Below, in pieces: positions 14,101 through 25,100 of a DNA stretch of 64,000 nt. The stretch is from Sarcocystis neurona. Lineage: Eukaryota > Apicomplexa > Conoidasida > Eucoccidiorida > Sarcocystidae. The notes under the pieces were generated by a model. That model was not told the DNA's origin. It worked only from the letters and a program-made list of their open reading frames with translations, and ran no database searches. The DNA is taken from NCBI GenBank assembly GCA_000727475.1, contig KL647300.1, positions 315,881-379,880 of the forward strand, given 5' to 3'. The first letter of the stretch is position 1. Every line of letters starts with the position of its first letter. The position numbers and the translations under genes were made by a program.

Positions 14101-16155
14101 TCTCTGTATACGTATACATATATAATATATATATATATATATATATGTATATGTGTCAAGGCAGGAACACACAAGTAGAAGTTCCTCTGCATATATATAT
14201 ATATATATGTATATCTCTAGACAAACATGTGTATATGTATTAAGACAGAAACAAACAAGAAAAAGACGTCCCTCTATCTCTCTCCCCCTGTCTTCCTCTC
14301 TCTATATACATATCTATATATATATGTATGTGTCTCTAGATATATACGTATATGTGTTAGAACAGGAACAAACGAAAGAAACTTTTCTATCCCTTTCCCT
14401 TCCTTTCTCTGTCTTTCGCTGTCTTTCGCTGTCTTTCTTTGTCTTTCCCTCTCTCTCTATATATCTGTAGATATAAACGTATATATGTGTGTGTGTGTGT
14501 GTATGAGTACACCGGTGAAAGTACTGCGCCTCTAGCATATGTCTCGAGATACAGGTAGACGTTTATATGTATATATACGGAGAGAAAAAGGCATGGAGAT
14601 ATAGAGACAGCAGAGAAGGAAGATATACACGTGTGTTTGTGTTTGTTCTCTATATATAGAGAAGCATATATATACACATATATGTGGACAGGCGCACAGA
14701 TATATAGAGAGAGACATACTGTGAAGAGAGGAGAACACAGAGAGGTGAAGACGAAGATATATATAGGTATGTATATATTTGGATACTCTTAAAATTACAT
14801 ATATACATACACGTGTATACTCTTTGCAAGAGTATACAGATACAAAGAGACGGAAGAATAGATATTCGTCCCTGTATTGGTACACAAAAGTGGCCATACT
14901 TATCTGCGTCTACACGTGTATGTGTACATACATACACAAACATATATAGAGAGAGGAAATATAGGAACATGCATAGGGAGGAACACTTGTATATATAAAC
15001 CTGTAAATGTGCAGATTCTTCTTCAAAATACCTGCATGTGTGGACGCCCGGTTGTTGATACGTGCACACACGTAGTAGCGAGCCACACATATATGCCGCC
15101 ATACATACATATATATACAAATGTACGTACATGAGTGTGTGTCAGTAAAAGTAGACACATACACATATAGAAGGAGAGCGAGACAGGAGAGAGAAGAATA
15201 GACACACACGCAAACGCACACGTATAGACATACACAGACACAGGAACTCTGCTATGTGGAGGGGCCTTGCAGTCTAGCAGACTCATACATACGCATATAT
15301 ACAGAGAGGAAGACATAGAAAAAAAAACAGAGAGATGGCGAGAAAGAGGAAAAGACAGAAAGCGATATAAACGGAAACAGAGAGAAAGACACATATATGC
15401 ATCTGAGCGTATATATGCATGCGTGCGTATATACGCATGTGGGCGTATACGCATGCGTGTGTATATCTGTTTCTTTCTCTTTCTGTCCTTCAGATATATT
15501 TATGAGTCTTTTGTGAGGAATAAAAGGGAAAGGAAAGGGAGAGGGACAGACACACAAACAAATATACATATATATATATATATATGTATATGGGGGGATA
15601 TATGTATAGAGAAGGACACACACACAAACAAATATACATACATATCTATATATATATATATGTATACGGGGATATGCGTATAGTATTTGTGAAAACGTAG
15701 GGGTATTTGTTAACGGCCAGTCAGGTGTCCAGTCGCCTGTTGCTGTTTCTCTTCTTCTTTGCATGCAACGTTTGTTCCGGTTTCCCGAACAAAAGTAATG
15801 AAGCGCTGCTGTCCTGTTCTGCTTCTCTCGCCTTCTCGTTTGCATGCAGCATGTGTCGACGGGCTGCTGTCATTGTGTTCTTCACTGCTGTCTTGGTGTG
15901 TTTTCCTCTCCCTTTTCGTTTGTGTGCAGCGCTTGTTCGAGTTGCTCGAGCAGAATTTATGAAGCGCTGCTGTCCTGTCCGAAATGCGGCAGCAGCAACG
16001 AAGCGTGCGCTCTTACCGGCTACCCGTTAGAAGAAGACGAGGAAGCCGTGGTGCGCTGCTGCTTCTGCCAGAGCGCAGCAAATAAGGAAGACTGGCTCAT
16101 TTTCATAAAAGCTTTTCATCGTTGTCCTTGGTGCGACTCTCCCCAGCAGCTGTAG
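1091..16155 (+). CDS. IFT144: Intraflagellar transport protein IFT144 (WDR19), C-terminal half, 8 exons, 5' partial
   Basis: IFT144/WDR19 is a subunit of the IFT-A complex that drives retrograde transport in cilia and flagella; in coccidia only microgametes are flagellated. Exons that join in phase: 1091-1268, 2494-2637, 4158-4427, 6511-7289, 10247-10345, 11168-11293, 13685-13768 and 15930-16155 (about 634 codons). The order of TPR-like helices matches WDR19: STVARKFEAKKNYLAAAEIF, then LVEKLLEEEDVEGL and YKLLLQWIGKGNPRKCARAL, then LLWSHYFSVLLLCKR and YVAEDRADVMFYCAGSLCRK. The tail has the WDR19-type cysteine pattern (CSSC, CPKC, ACALTGY, CCFC, HRCPWC) and stops with TAG at 16155. Exon 6511-7289 carries a Ser/Arg-rich insertion of about 140 residues that orthologs lack. 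The N-terminal WD40 propellers would lie left of the window. The first exon is the least certain. IFT122 and IFT121 also end in zinc-binding cysteines, but the order of segments fits WDR19 best. Confidence 0.88.
1750..2200. repeat. TATATG/ACATAT microsatellite block in IFT144 intron
   Basis: Alternating purine-pyrimidine DNA dominated by ACATAT, TATGTG and TACGTA steps. It lies inside the intron between exons 1091-1268 and 2494-2637. The open frames across it encode only Tyr, Ile, Val, Thr and His and are not genes. Confidence 0.8.
2770..3430. repeat. TA/TG microsatellite block in IFT144 intron
   Basis: Long (TA)n and TATATGTATA runs, with a pure TA run at about 2995-3018, inside the intron 2638-4157. 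Frames in it are translations of the repeat. Confidence 0.8.
3550..3595 (+). repeat. 15-bp tandem repeat, 2 perfect copies plus one decayed
   Basis: GAAAATGGACCCCCC occurs at 3550-3564 and 3565-3579, followed by a decayed copy. It is intronic. A 15-bp period would read as a five-residue repeat if translated, but no exon junction supports that. Confidence 0.75.
4580..5430. repeat. TATATG/ACATAC microsatellite blocks in IFT144 intron
   Basis: The intron 4428-6510 contains CATACATATA and GTATATATAT arrays at about 4590-4700 and 5090-5430, with a pure TA run near 5159-5186. No exon is visible between them. Confidence 0.7.
6367..6478 (+). repeat. (CTG/TTG)n triplet array just upstream of an IFT144 acceptor
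   Basis: About 37 triplets of CTG interrupted by TTG end some 32 bp before the acceptor TCGTAG used by exon 6511-7289. The array lies in the position of a polypyrimidine tract. The exon starting at 6511 then carries the complementary triplet, AGC/CAG, so the pre-mRNA could fold back on itself. Confidence 0.85.
6649..7065 (+). repeat. AGC/CAG triplet insertion coding Ser/Arg-rich low complexity inside IFT144
   Basis: In the reading frame of exon 6511-7289 this stretch is read mostly as Ser with Arg and Gly (for example RSSSRGSDSSSGRGGSR). The frame is open throughout and resumes normal TPR sequence at about 7072. Homopolymeric insertions of this sort are characteristic of Eimeria proteins. 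The insert lies between two TPR helices, so it should form a disordered loop. Confidence 0.8.
7925..8870. repeat. Microsatellite block in IFT144 intron
   Basis: ACATATATAT and GAGACACGGAGACACGG-type runs fill the intron 7290-10246. I see no conserved exon here. Confidence 0.65.
9600..10085 (+). repeat. 16-bp minisatellite (AAGCTGTGTCTATATT) with 48-bp higher-order units
   Basis: Roughly 30 copies of a 16-bp unit run head to tail. The left part (9616 to about 9830) is nearly pure. In the right part, copies group into 48-bp units of three variants each, starting with AAACCTGTGTCT or a one-base variant of it at 9916, 9964, 10012 and 10060. It lies in the intron just upstream of exon 10247-10345. 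Confidence 0.9.
10400..10790. repeat. (TATGTATG)n-type microsatellite
   Basis: GTATGTATGTATATGTATG runs in the intron 10346-11167. No coding signal. Confidence 0.8.
11075..11163 (+). repeat. (CTGCTGCTGTC)n array before an IFT144 acceptor
   Basis: Repeats of TGTCCTGCTGCTGC run up to the CTGTAG acceptor of exon 11168-11293. It is the second case in this gene where a sense-strand CTG array directly precedes a 3' splice site. Confidence 0.8.
12024..12596. other. Assembly gap (573 N) in IFT144 intron
   Basis: Run of N inside the intron 11294-13684. Both flanks contain ATCTACCTCCCTA followed by a TA run, so the true gap may be a tandem repeat and its length is unknown. Confidence 0.95.
14012..14400 (+). 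repeat. Five dispersed copies of a ~45-bp repeat (GGCAGGAACAMACAAGAARA core)
   Basis: Copies start near 14012, 14061, 14158, 14241 and 14358, each with GCAGGAACA or a variant, then CAAGAA and TCTCTATCTCTCTC. TA-rich microsatellite DNA of varying length separates them. Located in the last intron of IFT144. Confidence 0.75.
14400..15690. repeat. Mixed microsatellite block in the last IFT144 intron
   Basis: TCTTTCGCTG, TATATACACA, CAGAGAGAGA and ACACACAAACAAATATACAT-type runs; the last is duplicated at about 15551 and 15621. No exon found. Confidence 0.65.
15759..15998 (+). repeat. Three tandem ~80-bp units spanning the last IFT144 acceptor
   Basis: Units start at 15759, 15839 and 15919 with TTTGCATGCAAC, TTTGCATGCAGC and TTTGTGTGCAGC. 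The third contains the true acceptor (GTGCAG, 15924-15929) and the start of the last exon. Unit one still resembles the exon start (GAAGCGCTGCTGTCCTG occurs in units one and three) but has GCAAC instead of GCAGC. Unit two keeps a GCAG but has diverged downstream. It looks like a decayed triplication of an acceptor plus exon start. Confidence 0.75.
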
Positions 16156-17375
16156 GCGGTCCACGTCTCGCCTTTTCTCTACTGTCCTCCGAATAGTTTC
16201 CTTTCTCCGCATGCAGAGAGATCCCTGCCTTGAGAACACTCCCTTCCTTACAGGAAGAGACACTACACACATTTGGAGAGACGTGTGCGCGCGCGTTCTG
16301 TGCCAGTCAAACGCAAAAAGAAAGGCATAGAGAGACATGCACACAAGCACAAAGAACTGCTGTGTTGCATCCATAGACATATACATACGTATACGTAAAT
16401 ATACATATATACATATATACACAGTCATGTACATATGTATATATACGTACGCGTATAAACATATATATATATATATATATGCATATCTGTAGACATATAC
16501 ACCTGTATATATGTTCTTCGTAGGCACATGCATATATACATATAGATACATAGAGAGGAGAAGAATTCTACGCATGCGTGCACGGCCGCATGCATTTGCA
16601 TGCGCTTGTTTGTGTATGTGTGTGCGAGTGGCACTGCACGCGCGTGTTCTATTGTTGTCAAAACTTGTCGAGCAACACTGAAGCGCAATTCAGAAAAATA
16701 CTTCGTCTCGACTGCTGCGACATTTTCTACCCTCGTCGCCCGCGTTACGTAACTATGCTTGGGAGGAGTAGCCGCTCTGCTGCTGCTGCTGCTGCCGTGC
16801 GGGAGGAAGAGGGGCAAGTGGGTGCTGGTGGGGAGAAGAACTCGCAGAGCGAGACAGCGAGACGTCTTTTTTTTTGTTGCGGCTCTCCTCGTGTATGCTA
16901 CAAAAAAACAGAAATAAAGACGCAGGCCGTCGCTCTAAGTCTCGCCCGCATATATCTACATAAATCTATGTGTATGCGAGAATATATATATATATATACA
17001 TATATGTGGACATCCCTCTGTGTGCGTGCGTACCGCACGTTGCACCCGAAGGCCAGTATTCAAACGGTTTCTGTCGCAACTACAGAGATATATGTGTATA
17101 TATAGGGAGAGAAGTATTTTGCTGATTAGTACTTGCTGCGTATACGTGTACAGGGCAAAAGAGGGGAACACGTGAAGAGTCACACATAGGGACACGCTAG
17201 CCTGCATGGAGGTGTGTTTATCTACCTACCGCCGCAAACACATCGAGATCTGCTGCTGGTCTTGTTGCTAGTGACGTAGACAACTACAGCTGAGCAGAGA
17301 TACATATATAAAAGATACACATATAAGTATACACTTACTCAGATATATGTCTCACAAGCTACACACGTCTATATA

Positions 17376-17412
<37 letters not shown>

Positions 17413-19202
17413 GACTAGGACACGCACACGTATACACATATGTGTACGTATATGGTGAGGTAGGTAGACAGATAGGCATACGACTGCTATATTTTCTGTC
17501 CTTTTTCTCCTCTGATCTGTGTAAGTTACCAGACACGAGAGTATGCTAAATAGTGTCACTATATTTTTGTGTGTGTAAATGTTGGACGGAGATTCTCCGA
17601 CAACACTGTGTGGCTGAAGCGGCAGTGCTCTGAAGAAAGGAAGGAGTTGCTTTGAAAGAGAAAGAAAAGATTTGCGCGGCCCACTCGTTTTTTAAGACGA
17701 CACGATACGTTGCAGGAAACGTTTTGCCCTCGGGAGAGCGCAGCGTTTGTCTTCTCAGACGGTCCGAGGGGAGATTGTTTGCACTTCACGAAGTATCGTT
17801 GAAGTTGAGACAAATTAACGGCACTCCACTGGCACACCTTTTTTCTTGAGTTTACAAATTTCGTTCCGTTTTCTCTTGTCTCGCACGCGTTTGGGAAAAC
17901 ACGTGCCCAGAGCTGAGGAAGCGTGTGGCAGCGCTAAAAAACACGGAAGCGAAAGTTGAAAGAAAGCCGGTACAAACAGCTTTGAAGGTTGCTTCACTTC
18001 CAGAAGTCACGCGGTGTCAAAAATCACTCACGGCAAATATACGTCCGTCAACAAGACCATATGTGCGCACGGCATATATGAGACATGGGAATAGCGAACG
18101 AGGGATTATTGATTCACTCTTACGATATACATATATACAAATAAATATGTGTGTTTTTGTCTATCTGGATAGAGTTAGGCAGGGAGACGGGAAAAATTCA
18201 CATGAATGTGACGCGATGAAAAGGAGCGTTCTAAGACCACCTGCTCTTATAGAAGAGAATGAGGTTGAGAGGACACTACCGCTGTAAATAGTACTACTCC
18301 AGGGCAAGGAAACGCCCAACGGCGTAAAGACACCGCGAGTATACAAATGAGCAAAAGAAGATCCATCATCTCCAGGCGGAAGATACAGGAAAGTATCTCT
18401 GCTGCGGAAGACAGGCGCGGGGTTTCTTCTTTATAAATGCCCTGCTGCACCACGCGACTTCGCAGTAGGATACATAGAGATATATATGATTATATATATA
18501 TTTCCACCCTGTTGCAGAAGAAAAACTTGATATGCCAAAGGTGCCGCATGCAAAGGCGTAGGGTAGCAAGACTGCGGCAGCAGCAGTCGTAGGAGAAAAT
18601 TTCTTCCTACGCATATACCTACATATCTATCTATATACATGTATACATACATATATATATATATGCATATCTCGCAGGCGCCTGTATCCAGGGGGACGTG
18701 GCGGTGGTAGTGACTTTGCAGGGGATTTGGTCTTTCAATCGTCGAAGGAGGAGGAGCTGTACGTAAAGCGTGATTGTCGGGAGCTATACGGGGCACCATA
18801 TATACAGACCTGTGCAAACAAGAAGTATCCGAGCGGAAGCAGAACACGTTGCAGTGTTCTAGAGAGATAGGCGTCGAGATGAATATATACGGGAGGAATT
18901 TCAAAGGACAGGAAGCAGTTTCTTGTAGACAGGAAAGGTGAAGCTGTGAGAGCTTCATTCATGTATGTATGCACACACGCATGCATATGTGCATATACGG
19001 TACAGATACACGTATGCACACGTATGTATTTGTATAAATGTATCTCTTACACGCCAAATATTTAGGAGGGATAAGAAGCGCGTGAACGCTTCTGTCTTTC
19101 TCAATTCAGTCCTGCTGCGCAAGAAATATTTTTCTACATTCGCAGTAGTGGCGTATGCGTCCGGCAGTTGTCCTGCGCTGATATAAAAGCTGCTGGAGGC
19201 GT

Positions 19203-19478
19203 GCATGCTGTCCTTCTCCTCCTCCTACTACTACTGTTACAACTACTATTACTACTGCAACTATCACAGTTACTACTACTTCCACCACTACTGCTACTAT
19301 TACATGTACTACTATCACGAGTACTACTACTGCTACTAGTACTGCCACTACCCTTACTCTTAATACTACTACTACTACTGCTAAACCTACTACTATTACT
19401 ACTATTAGTACTACTATTGCTAAAATTACTACTACTGCTACTGCGACGACGACTACGACTACCATTACCAGAACGTAG
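19203..19478. repeat. Degenerate (CTA)n triplet array, phase-preserving
   Basis: About 90 consecutive triplets derived from CTA/ACT by single substitutions (CTG, TTA, CAA, CCA and so on) without an obvious indel. It reads poly-Leu on plus, and poly-Val or Ser/Asn-rich on minus. No splice context or flanking coding signal supports an exon. Confidence 0.85.
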
Positions 19479-20204
19479 GGCGCACGTGAACATATAGAAG
19501 AAGGGATGCCTGTGTGTACGTCTCCTTGGATGCCAGCGATATAGGAACAGAAAGTCAGAGCCATGCTTCTTCCGGAGTGGTATAGGTCGCACAAAATAGA
19601 GAGACCTGTCTTCTTTTGTGCTCGAGAAGTGTGGACCTCCCCGGTGTCCCTGCTGGTGAGAACAGAAACGGCCGTCTACGTTTGAAGCCCGTTCCTGAAG
19701 ATAACTTTAAAAACAAATTGTGTGTGCATCACGACGTCTGCTGTGTCTGTGAAATTCTTTCGTGCACACATATACAAGAACAGAAATATATCGTTACAAA
19801 TGTCGTTTGCAAGATGAAATGCCGTCCTTTATAGATGTGACTTTTTATCTCTCTTTGCGTGTGTGTACGTGCCTGCAATTCCACGAGCGCTGCTGTGGCC
19901 TCACAGGCTTCCTCAACTCTCTCTCTCTCTGTCCAGGTATACACTTTATGTAGGCGTGTTACAGCTACAGTTGTTTGCGAGTTTCTCCCTCGCTAATCCG
20001 CAGATACACACACACGTGTCCGTACGTGCAAATACTGTTACACAGAAAACGTAGCGCAGACTAAGATTATTTATCAGTACACGCAGTTGTTGTCTGCACG
20101 TTGCTGCAGTCTTCCTCACCGCGTGTGGGTGACGCATGATTATTCAAGGTTTTCATACGTGTAGTTCCACTCTCATTCACCTTCACTGCCGGCCCCCACT
20201 TAGC

Positions 20205-20880
20205 TACTACTGAAACAATGTAACTGCTTTAAGACTTATGGAAGTAACAGCAGAAGTTGTTTACCAAGAGGTAGTGTAGGTGGGTAGCTTGTCAGAGGCA
20301 ATCAAACAACATAACTGCTTTAGACCCATGGAAGGAATGGCGGAACTTGTCTACTGAAAGGTAACCAAACAGAATAACTGCGCTAGAAATATGTAAATAC
20401 GGGGGAAATTCATGTACCGAGAGCTAGTGAAGCATTTGCACTAGTATACACTGAGCAACATCGGAATCTGTGTGTCGACAGAGTAGTCAAACAATGTAAC
20501 TGCTCCATTATTCTGCAGAGAAGAGGCGAACTGGTTCCCTCTGCGACGAATTGGTTTCCTCTGCGACGAATTGGTTTCCTCTGCGACTGACAGGCAGCTG
20601 CGTGTGCGGCTGCGGGGATAGAAGTAGTCGTCAAACAATGTAGTTGCTTCGCCGTTGTGTCAATATTAGGAAAACTATCATATTGACAGTCCCTGCATGC
20701 GCGTGGCTGCAGAGACGGGAAGTCCTGCAACGCATCTGCGTCACTTTAACGTAAGTAGCAGGGATTTTTGTATGCCAAGAGGTAGCTGCACGGGTGTGGC
20801 TGTGGAGATGGTCCTACAACGCAGCTACTTCATTTTACGTGAACAGGAGAAAGTGTCTTTCGAGAGGTAGCTGCATGCGT
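20205..20880. repeat. Decayed tandem array of a ~65-140-bp element
   Basis: At least five copies of a core like AAACAATGTAACTGCT occur near 20213, 20303, 20368, 20489 and 20631. Several are followed by CATGGAAG or by TACCAAGAGGTAG-like text. Two further copies of the GAGGTAGCTGC tail lie near 20780 and 20862. The spacing is irregular. Confidence 0.6.
20528..20587 (+). repeat. 20-bp tandem repeat, 3 copies
   Basis: GAATTGGTTTCCTCTGCGAC occurs at 20548-20567 and 20568-20587, with a two-mismatch copy at 20528-20547. It sits inside the larger decayed array. Confidence 0.9.
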
Positions 20881-22191
20881 GACTCCGGAGGAGAATAGCA
20901 GCGTAGAATAGTGCCGTGTCCTCATCGCATGCGTGTCTTTTTCTGTGACGTGTGGGGTGAACGGAAGCACCAGCAGAGACGAAAGTCGCTCTGAAGGACT
21001 CCTAAGAAAGAAAGCGAAGAAAAGTCGGTTCGGCGTGTCAGACAAGAACGTTTTTTTTTGTGCTTCGTCCCAGTTGTCAATTTTGTCTTTTCCTTTTCGC
21101 TGGCGCATGCCGGATCGTGGCAGTCGTGTCTCTCTTCTTCTGCATGCACCGGCGGGAGAGACCGCCGCGGTCGATAGGGATGTATGCGTGACGCCCCGAC
21201 GTTTTAAACGACTTCGCGTGCGAGGACGGGGATGCACGCGTGTGCAGGCGGACAGGAGAATAAAGGATCCCAAAGATGCAGAGACACTTATCCTTGTCGA
21301 AATCGAAAGCAGAAGACCGCACTTGTGTCACCCCTTACGTCTATCTTGGAGAACAGAGAGAGGGAACGACTTGCAAACAGGCGGCAGCAAAGCGCAGAAG
21401 CAGAGAGCGACCGGTGGCCTGTTCGCCTTCAACAAAGTGAAGGGAAGTCAAAGAATAATAGGAGACCAATACACACACAGAGAGACGAGGTACGCACGAA
21501 GCAGGAGGAAATGCAAAGTGAAGTACACACACAGAGAGATCCGCAGAAGACGCAGACAAAGCGGAGATATGGGCAAATGAACGTGACGAGGAAGAGAATG
21601 GAGAGAGAAACAGAAAGATGAAGGGGAAAATAAATAGCAAAAGATTCACAGGAATACACAGAGGAAGTGGAAGAGATGTAGCAGACACACGCAGAGAAAG
21701 ACAGGGAGAGCGTCGTTTCTCAGGAGGTGCGCATGCAGCGAGAGAAATTTTGTCACATCGGCAGAGCCACATTGCCGTCCCTTTCTCAACTTGAGGGATG
21801 CACATGACAAACGCTCTCTCTTTTTCCATATATCTACACGAAAACGTATGAAAACAGAAATACAACTATACTTCTGCAGGCACCAACATATACATATATG
21901 TATATAGGTGAGTTGGTGTATGTTGGGGAGACGGAACTCCCGAGATTCTTTGATTCAAATACATTTTCACGCACACGTGTTTCCTTCGTTTTCGTCAGTC
22001 GACACCTTTTTCCGCCCAGATCTATCCCTCTCCATATAAGTGTGTGTACGTGTGGACAGGCGAGGGAGGGTCGTGCGGGAGAGCGCGTCTGCTGCGGCGT
22101 GCTGCGCGGAAGAAGAAAATGGTGCGGGAGATCAGCGACAATGAGATATCTCTCAATGTGGAAATGTGTAGGAGGACGCAAAGAAGAGAAG

Positions 22192-25100
22192 TTAAAGATT
22201 GGCGACGAGAAGGCCGTGGCCGTAGCGCGCCGTCAGCAAAGGGGGGCCCGGCTGCCACTCGAGAAGTTCCTGTCGAAGAAATGCCGTGGAGGAGAGAACT
22301 TCCTCGCCTTGTCCACCAGCCACCTGCGGCGGCCCAGCGAAGAGGAAGGGAAAATAGAGAGCCACAGAGGAAGACAGACCGAAGGAGAGGGTTGCAGCAG
22401 CAGAGGCGCATGCGCAGGGGGACGTGGACGCAACGAGAAACGTCGACAAAGAGTACCGCAGAAACAGCAGCAAAGAGGAGACAAAAACGGAGACGAAGAG
22501 GAGGACCACCAGACAGAAGGGCGGGAGAGAGAGACGGAGAGGGGGGAGACGGGGAACGCCGCAGGCGAGACGGCAGCAGCAGGCAGGAAAAGAAGGGAAG
22601 GGAAATTGAGAAAAGGGACTTTTCCGAGAGAAATTGAGGAAGAGGTCGAAACGGAAGCGAAAAACGATGATGAGATACAGACGAGTCACGTACGTGGGTC
22701 AGGAACACAAACCCACGTACTTACACTTCTTCACTGTCGCTGTCTATATACATACTCATATACGAACACAACCTAACTAACAGCTGTATATATAGGTAGC
22801 CGCCTGTAAATGTTATACATACATATGCGTAGACTTCAACGTATACATATCTATACGTGGAAGTCTATAGAAACATATAGATATATATACGAACACACTT
22901 AGCAAACACCTATACATATAAATATATGAAGCTGCCTGTGTAAGCGTTATCTATCTATACATGTATATACTTCAGTACATACATATATATATACACAGAC
23001 ACACACATCCCAAACATATACATATCTATGCTTGAATGTACAGATATACATATATGGTGTAAGTACGTTTACGCATGCGTTGATAGAATTAGTAGTCTGC
23101 ACGTAGTTGGGGATTTCTTGACAGATATGTTTGTCTCTGGCCAGGTAGCTGGCCGTGTTCAAAGAGACATGCGTATATATAGATCTCTACAGAAATGAAT
23201 ATATATATGGAGGTGGGTTGACGCGTATAGGAAAGTTGACGTATGGCGAGGGAGAGAGATAAATACATGGACATATATGTGTATACGGTAAGAGACTAGA
23301 CATGTATCGAGTTGAACACATATATGTCTATTTAAAGACAGAGACGGAGACAAAGGTTGGCAGACACAGGAAGATACTCACAGATATACGTGTGTCCTGA
23401 CAAATGTACATATATATACACACGCATCAAGAGACTGGCGAATACGGAAAGGGAGGCCCCTATATATGTAGGGAGAGAAATATATATCCATACACATACA
23501 CACACACAGACGGGCGTATACATCGAGCGATTGGCAGACACATATGATACACACATACATATATGTATATACATAGACAGGTAGTAAAAGTCGATACAAA
23601 GACAGAGAGAGATATATAGTTCAATGCACATAGAGAGAGACACACATATTTAGGCAGAAGACAGATATACAGAGGGGTACATATACAAACGCAGAAAAGG
23701 TGGGAATCCATTTACGCCCAGACGTACATGCAGAGTGAGAGACAGAGAGAAGACGAAAGACACGTGGAACTCCACACATTCGTGCAGGCTGCTGCATTTG
23801 CATGAGAGAGAGAAGACACATTTACAGGCTGGCGGCGGGCAGACGCGGAAGTCCACGCGAAGGAGACGCTTTCGACAACCGGGTCTGGCGAGAAGAATCA
23901 CCAAGAGGAGCCCGGCAGCGTATAAAGCAGCGAACAGCACGACGACGCACCCGCACGTCGAAGAGAGCGGCTGAAAACCGCCCACCGAGAGACAGGCGGA
24001 GGCGCATGCAGACATATACAGAGACGTGTGGAGAATATATATACCAGCCGCGCCCGCAACTATTCACCTACACGCGTATATATGGGAAGGAGATTGAAAA
24101 AAAGGGAAGCGAGACGAGCAAGAGAGACACCTGCAAGGAGATTTACAAAAATGTGACGCACAGAAACGGAGGGGGGGGGGGGGGATGTCTTCGATGACAC
24201 AGAAAGGACGGAGACACGGAGACCGGGGGAGAGCCCCCCCCACCACCCGACGAGCAGCAAGAGGGCAGTCGCTTCTGGGCAGGGCCTGCAGAGAGACGCG
24301 CGAGCAGCAAAGGAGGCCTTCCTTTTCAGAGATGCCCCTTCGCGAGAGCGACGTCAACGCGTGCGAAAAGGACGGAGATACGGGGGCAGCTTTTATCCCG
24401 AGCGCTATGCAGAAGCAAGGCGCGGGAAGGAGAGGAAACGTACGAGAATCGACCCGGCAACTGCAACAGCAGCGCAGTCCATGCGAGCGTCCGGCATGTT
24501 GGCGATGAACGACCAGCGTTTGCTTTGCGGGTCGAGAACTTCCACAGAATTTAGGATGGTGTTGCCGCTGTCGATTCCCCCCATCACCAGGATGTGGCAC
24601 AAGTTGCATGCAGCTGCCCCCGCACTGCGGACCTACACAAAACGACGTGGAAAAACAGCCCCCCGCACACACGCCTGTACAGGCGCTAACAAGAAAGTCA
24701 TCTCCCACACATATATAGAGCGGGAGACACGGATACCACCGCAAACGGCATGTGCGCATACTCACACATACCTACATACATATGTATATGGACGTATATA
24801 TACATATATATATTCGTACGTAATGTATATGTGTGTGTACACACCTATATACGTAGTCATATATAAGTACGTATGTATACATATATATGGAAAGAGAGAG
24901 ACAAACTTGAGGGATTTATGCACAATCACACGTACATACATATACATATATATATCTATATTTATATGTATATAAACGGACATATGTAGGTGTGTACATA
25001 TATATATATATATATATGTACACAGGTATGATGTATGTGTGTGTACACACGTATATACGTGTATACATATACACGCATATATACATGTGGAAAGCGCGTG

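Larger units (their letters stand above)
16156..22191. other. Convergent intergenic region between IFT144 and K13 3' ends
   Basis: Six kilobases with no gene I can support. It holds TA microsatellites (16380-16560, 17370-17410, 18600-18670), a GCATGC cluster (about 16570-16605), a triplet array (19203-19478), a decayed repeat array (20205-20880) and K13-proximal DNA that is purine-rich on the plus strand (21330-21620), probably 3' UTR. An ORF at 17925-18287 (plus, 120 codons) has ordinary composition but no recognisable motif and is treated as unsupported. Confidence 0.6.

Noticed and set aside
1091..16155. Assignment to IFT122 or IFT121/WDR35 instead of IFT144
   Set aside because: All three end in zinc-binding cysteines, but the order of TPR segments and the CALTGY...CCFC...HRCPWC tail match WDR19 better.
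21341..21865. 174-codon minus ORF just downstream of K13
   Set aside because: Ser/Leu/Phe-rich, no motif, in likely K13 3' UTR DNA that is pyrimidine-rich on the transcript strand.
22424..22637. Charged plus ORFs (Arg/Glu/Gly) at 22-22.7 kb
   Set aside because: They overlap the last K13 intron antisense; the composition follows purine-rich repeat DNA.
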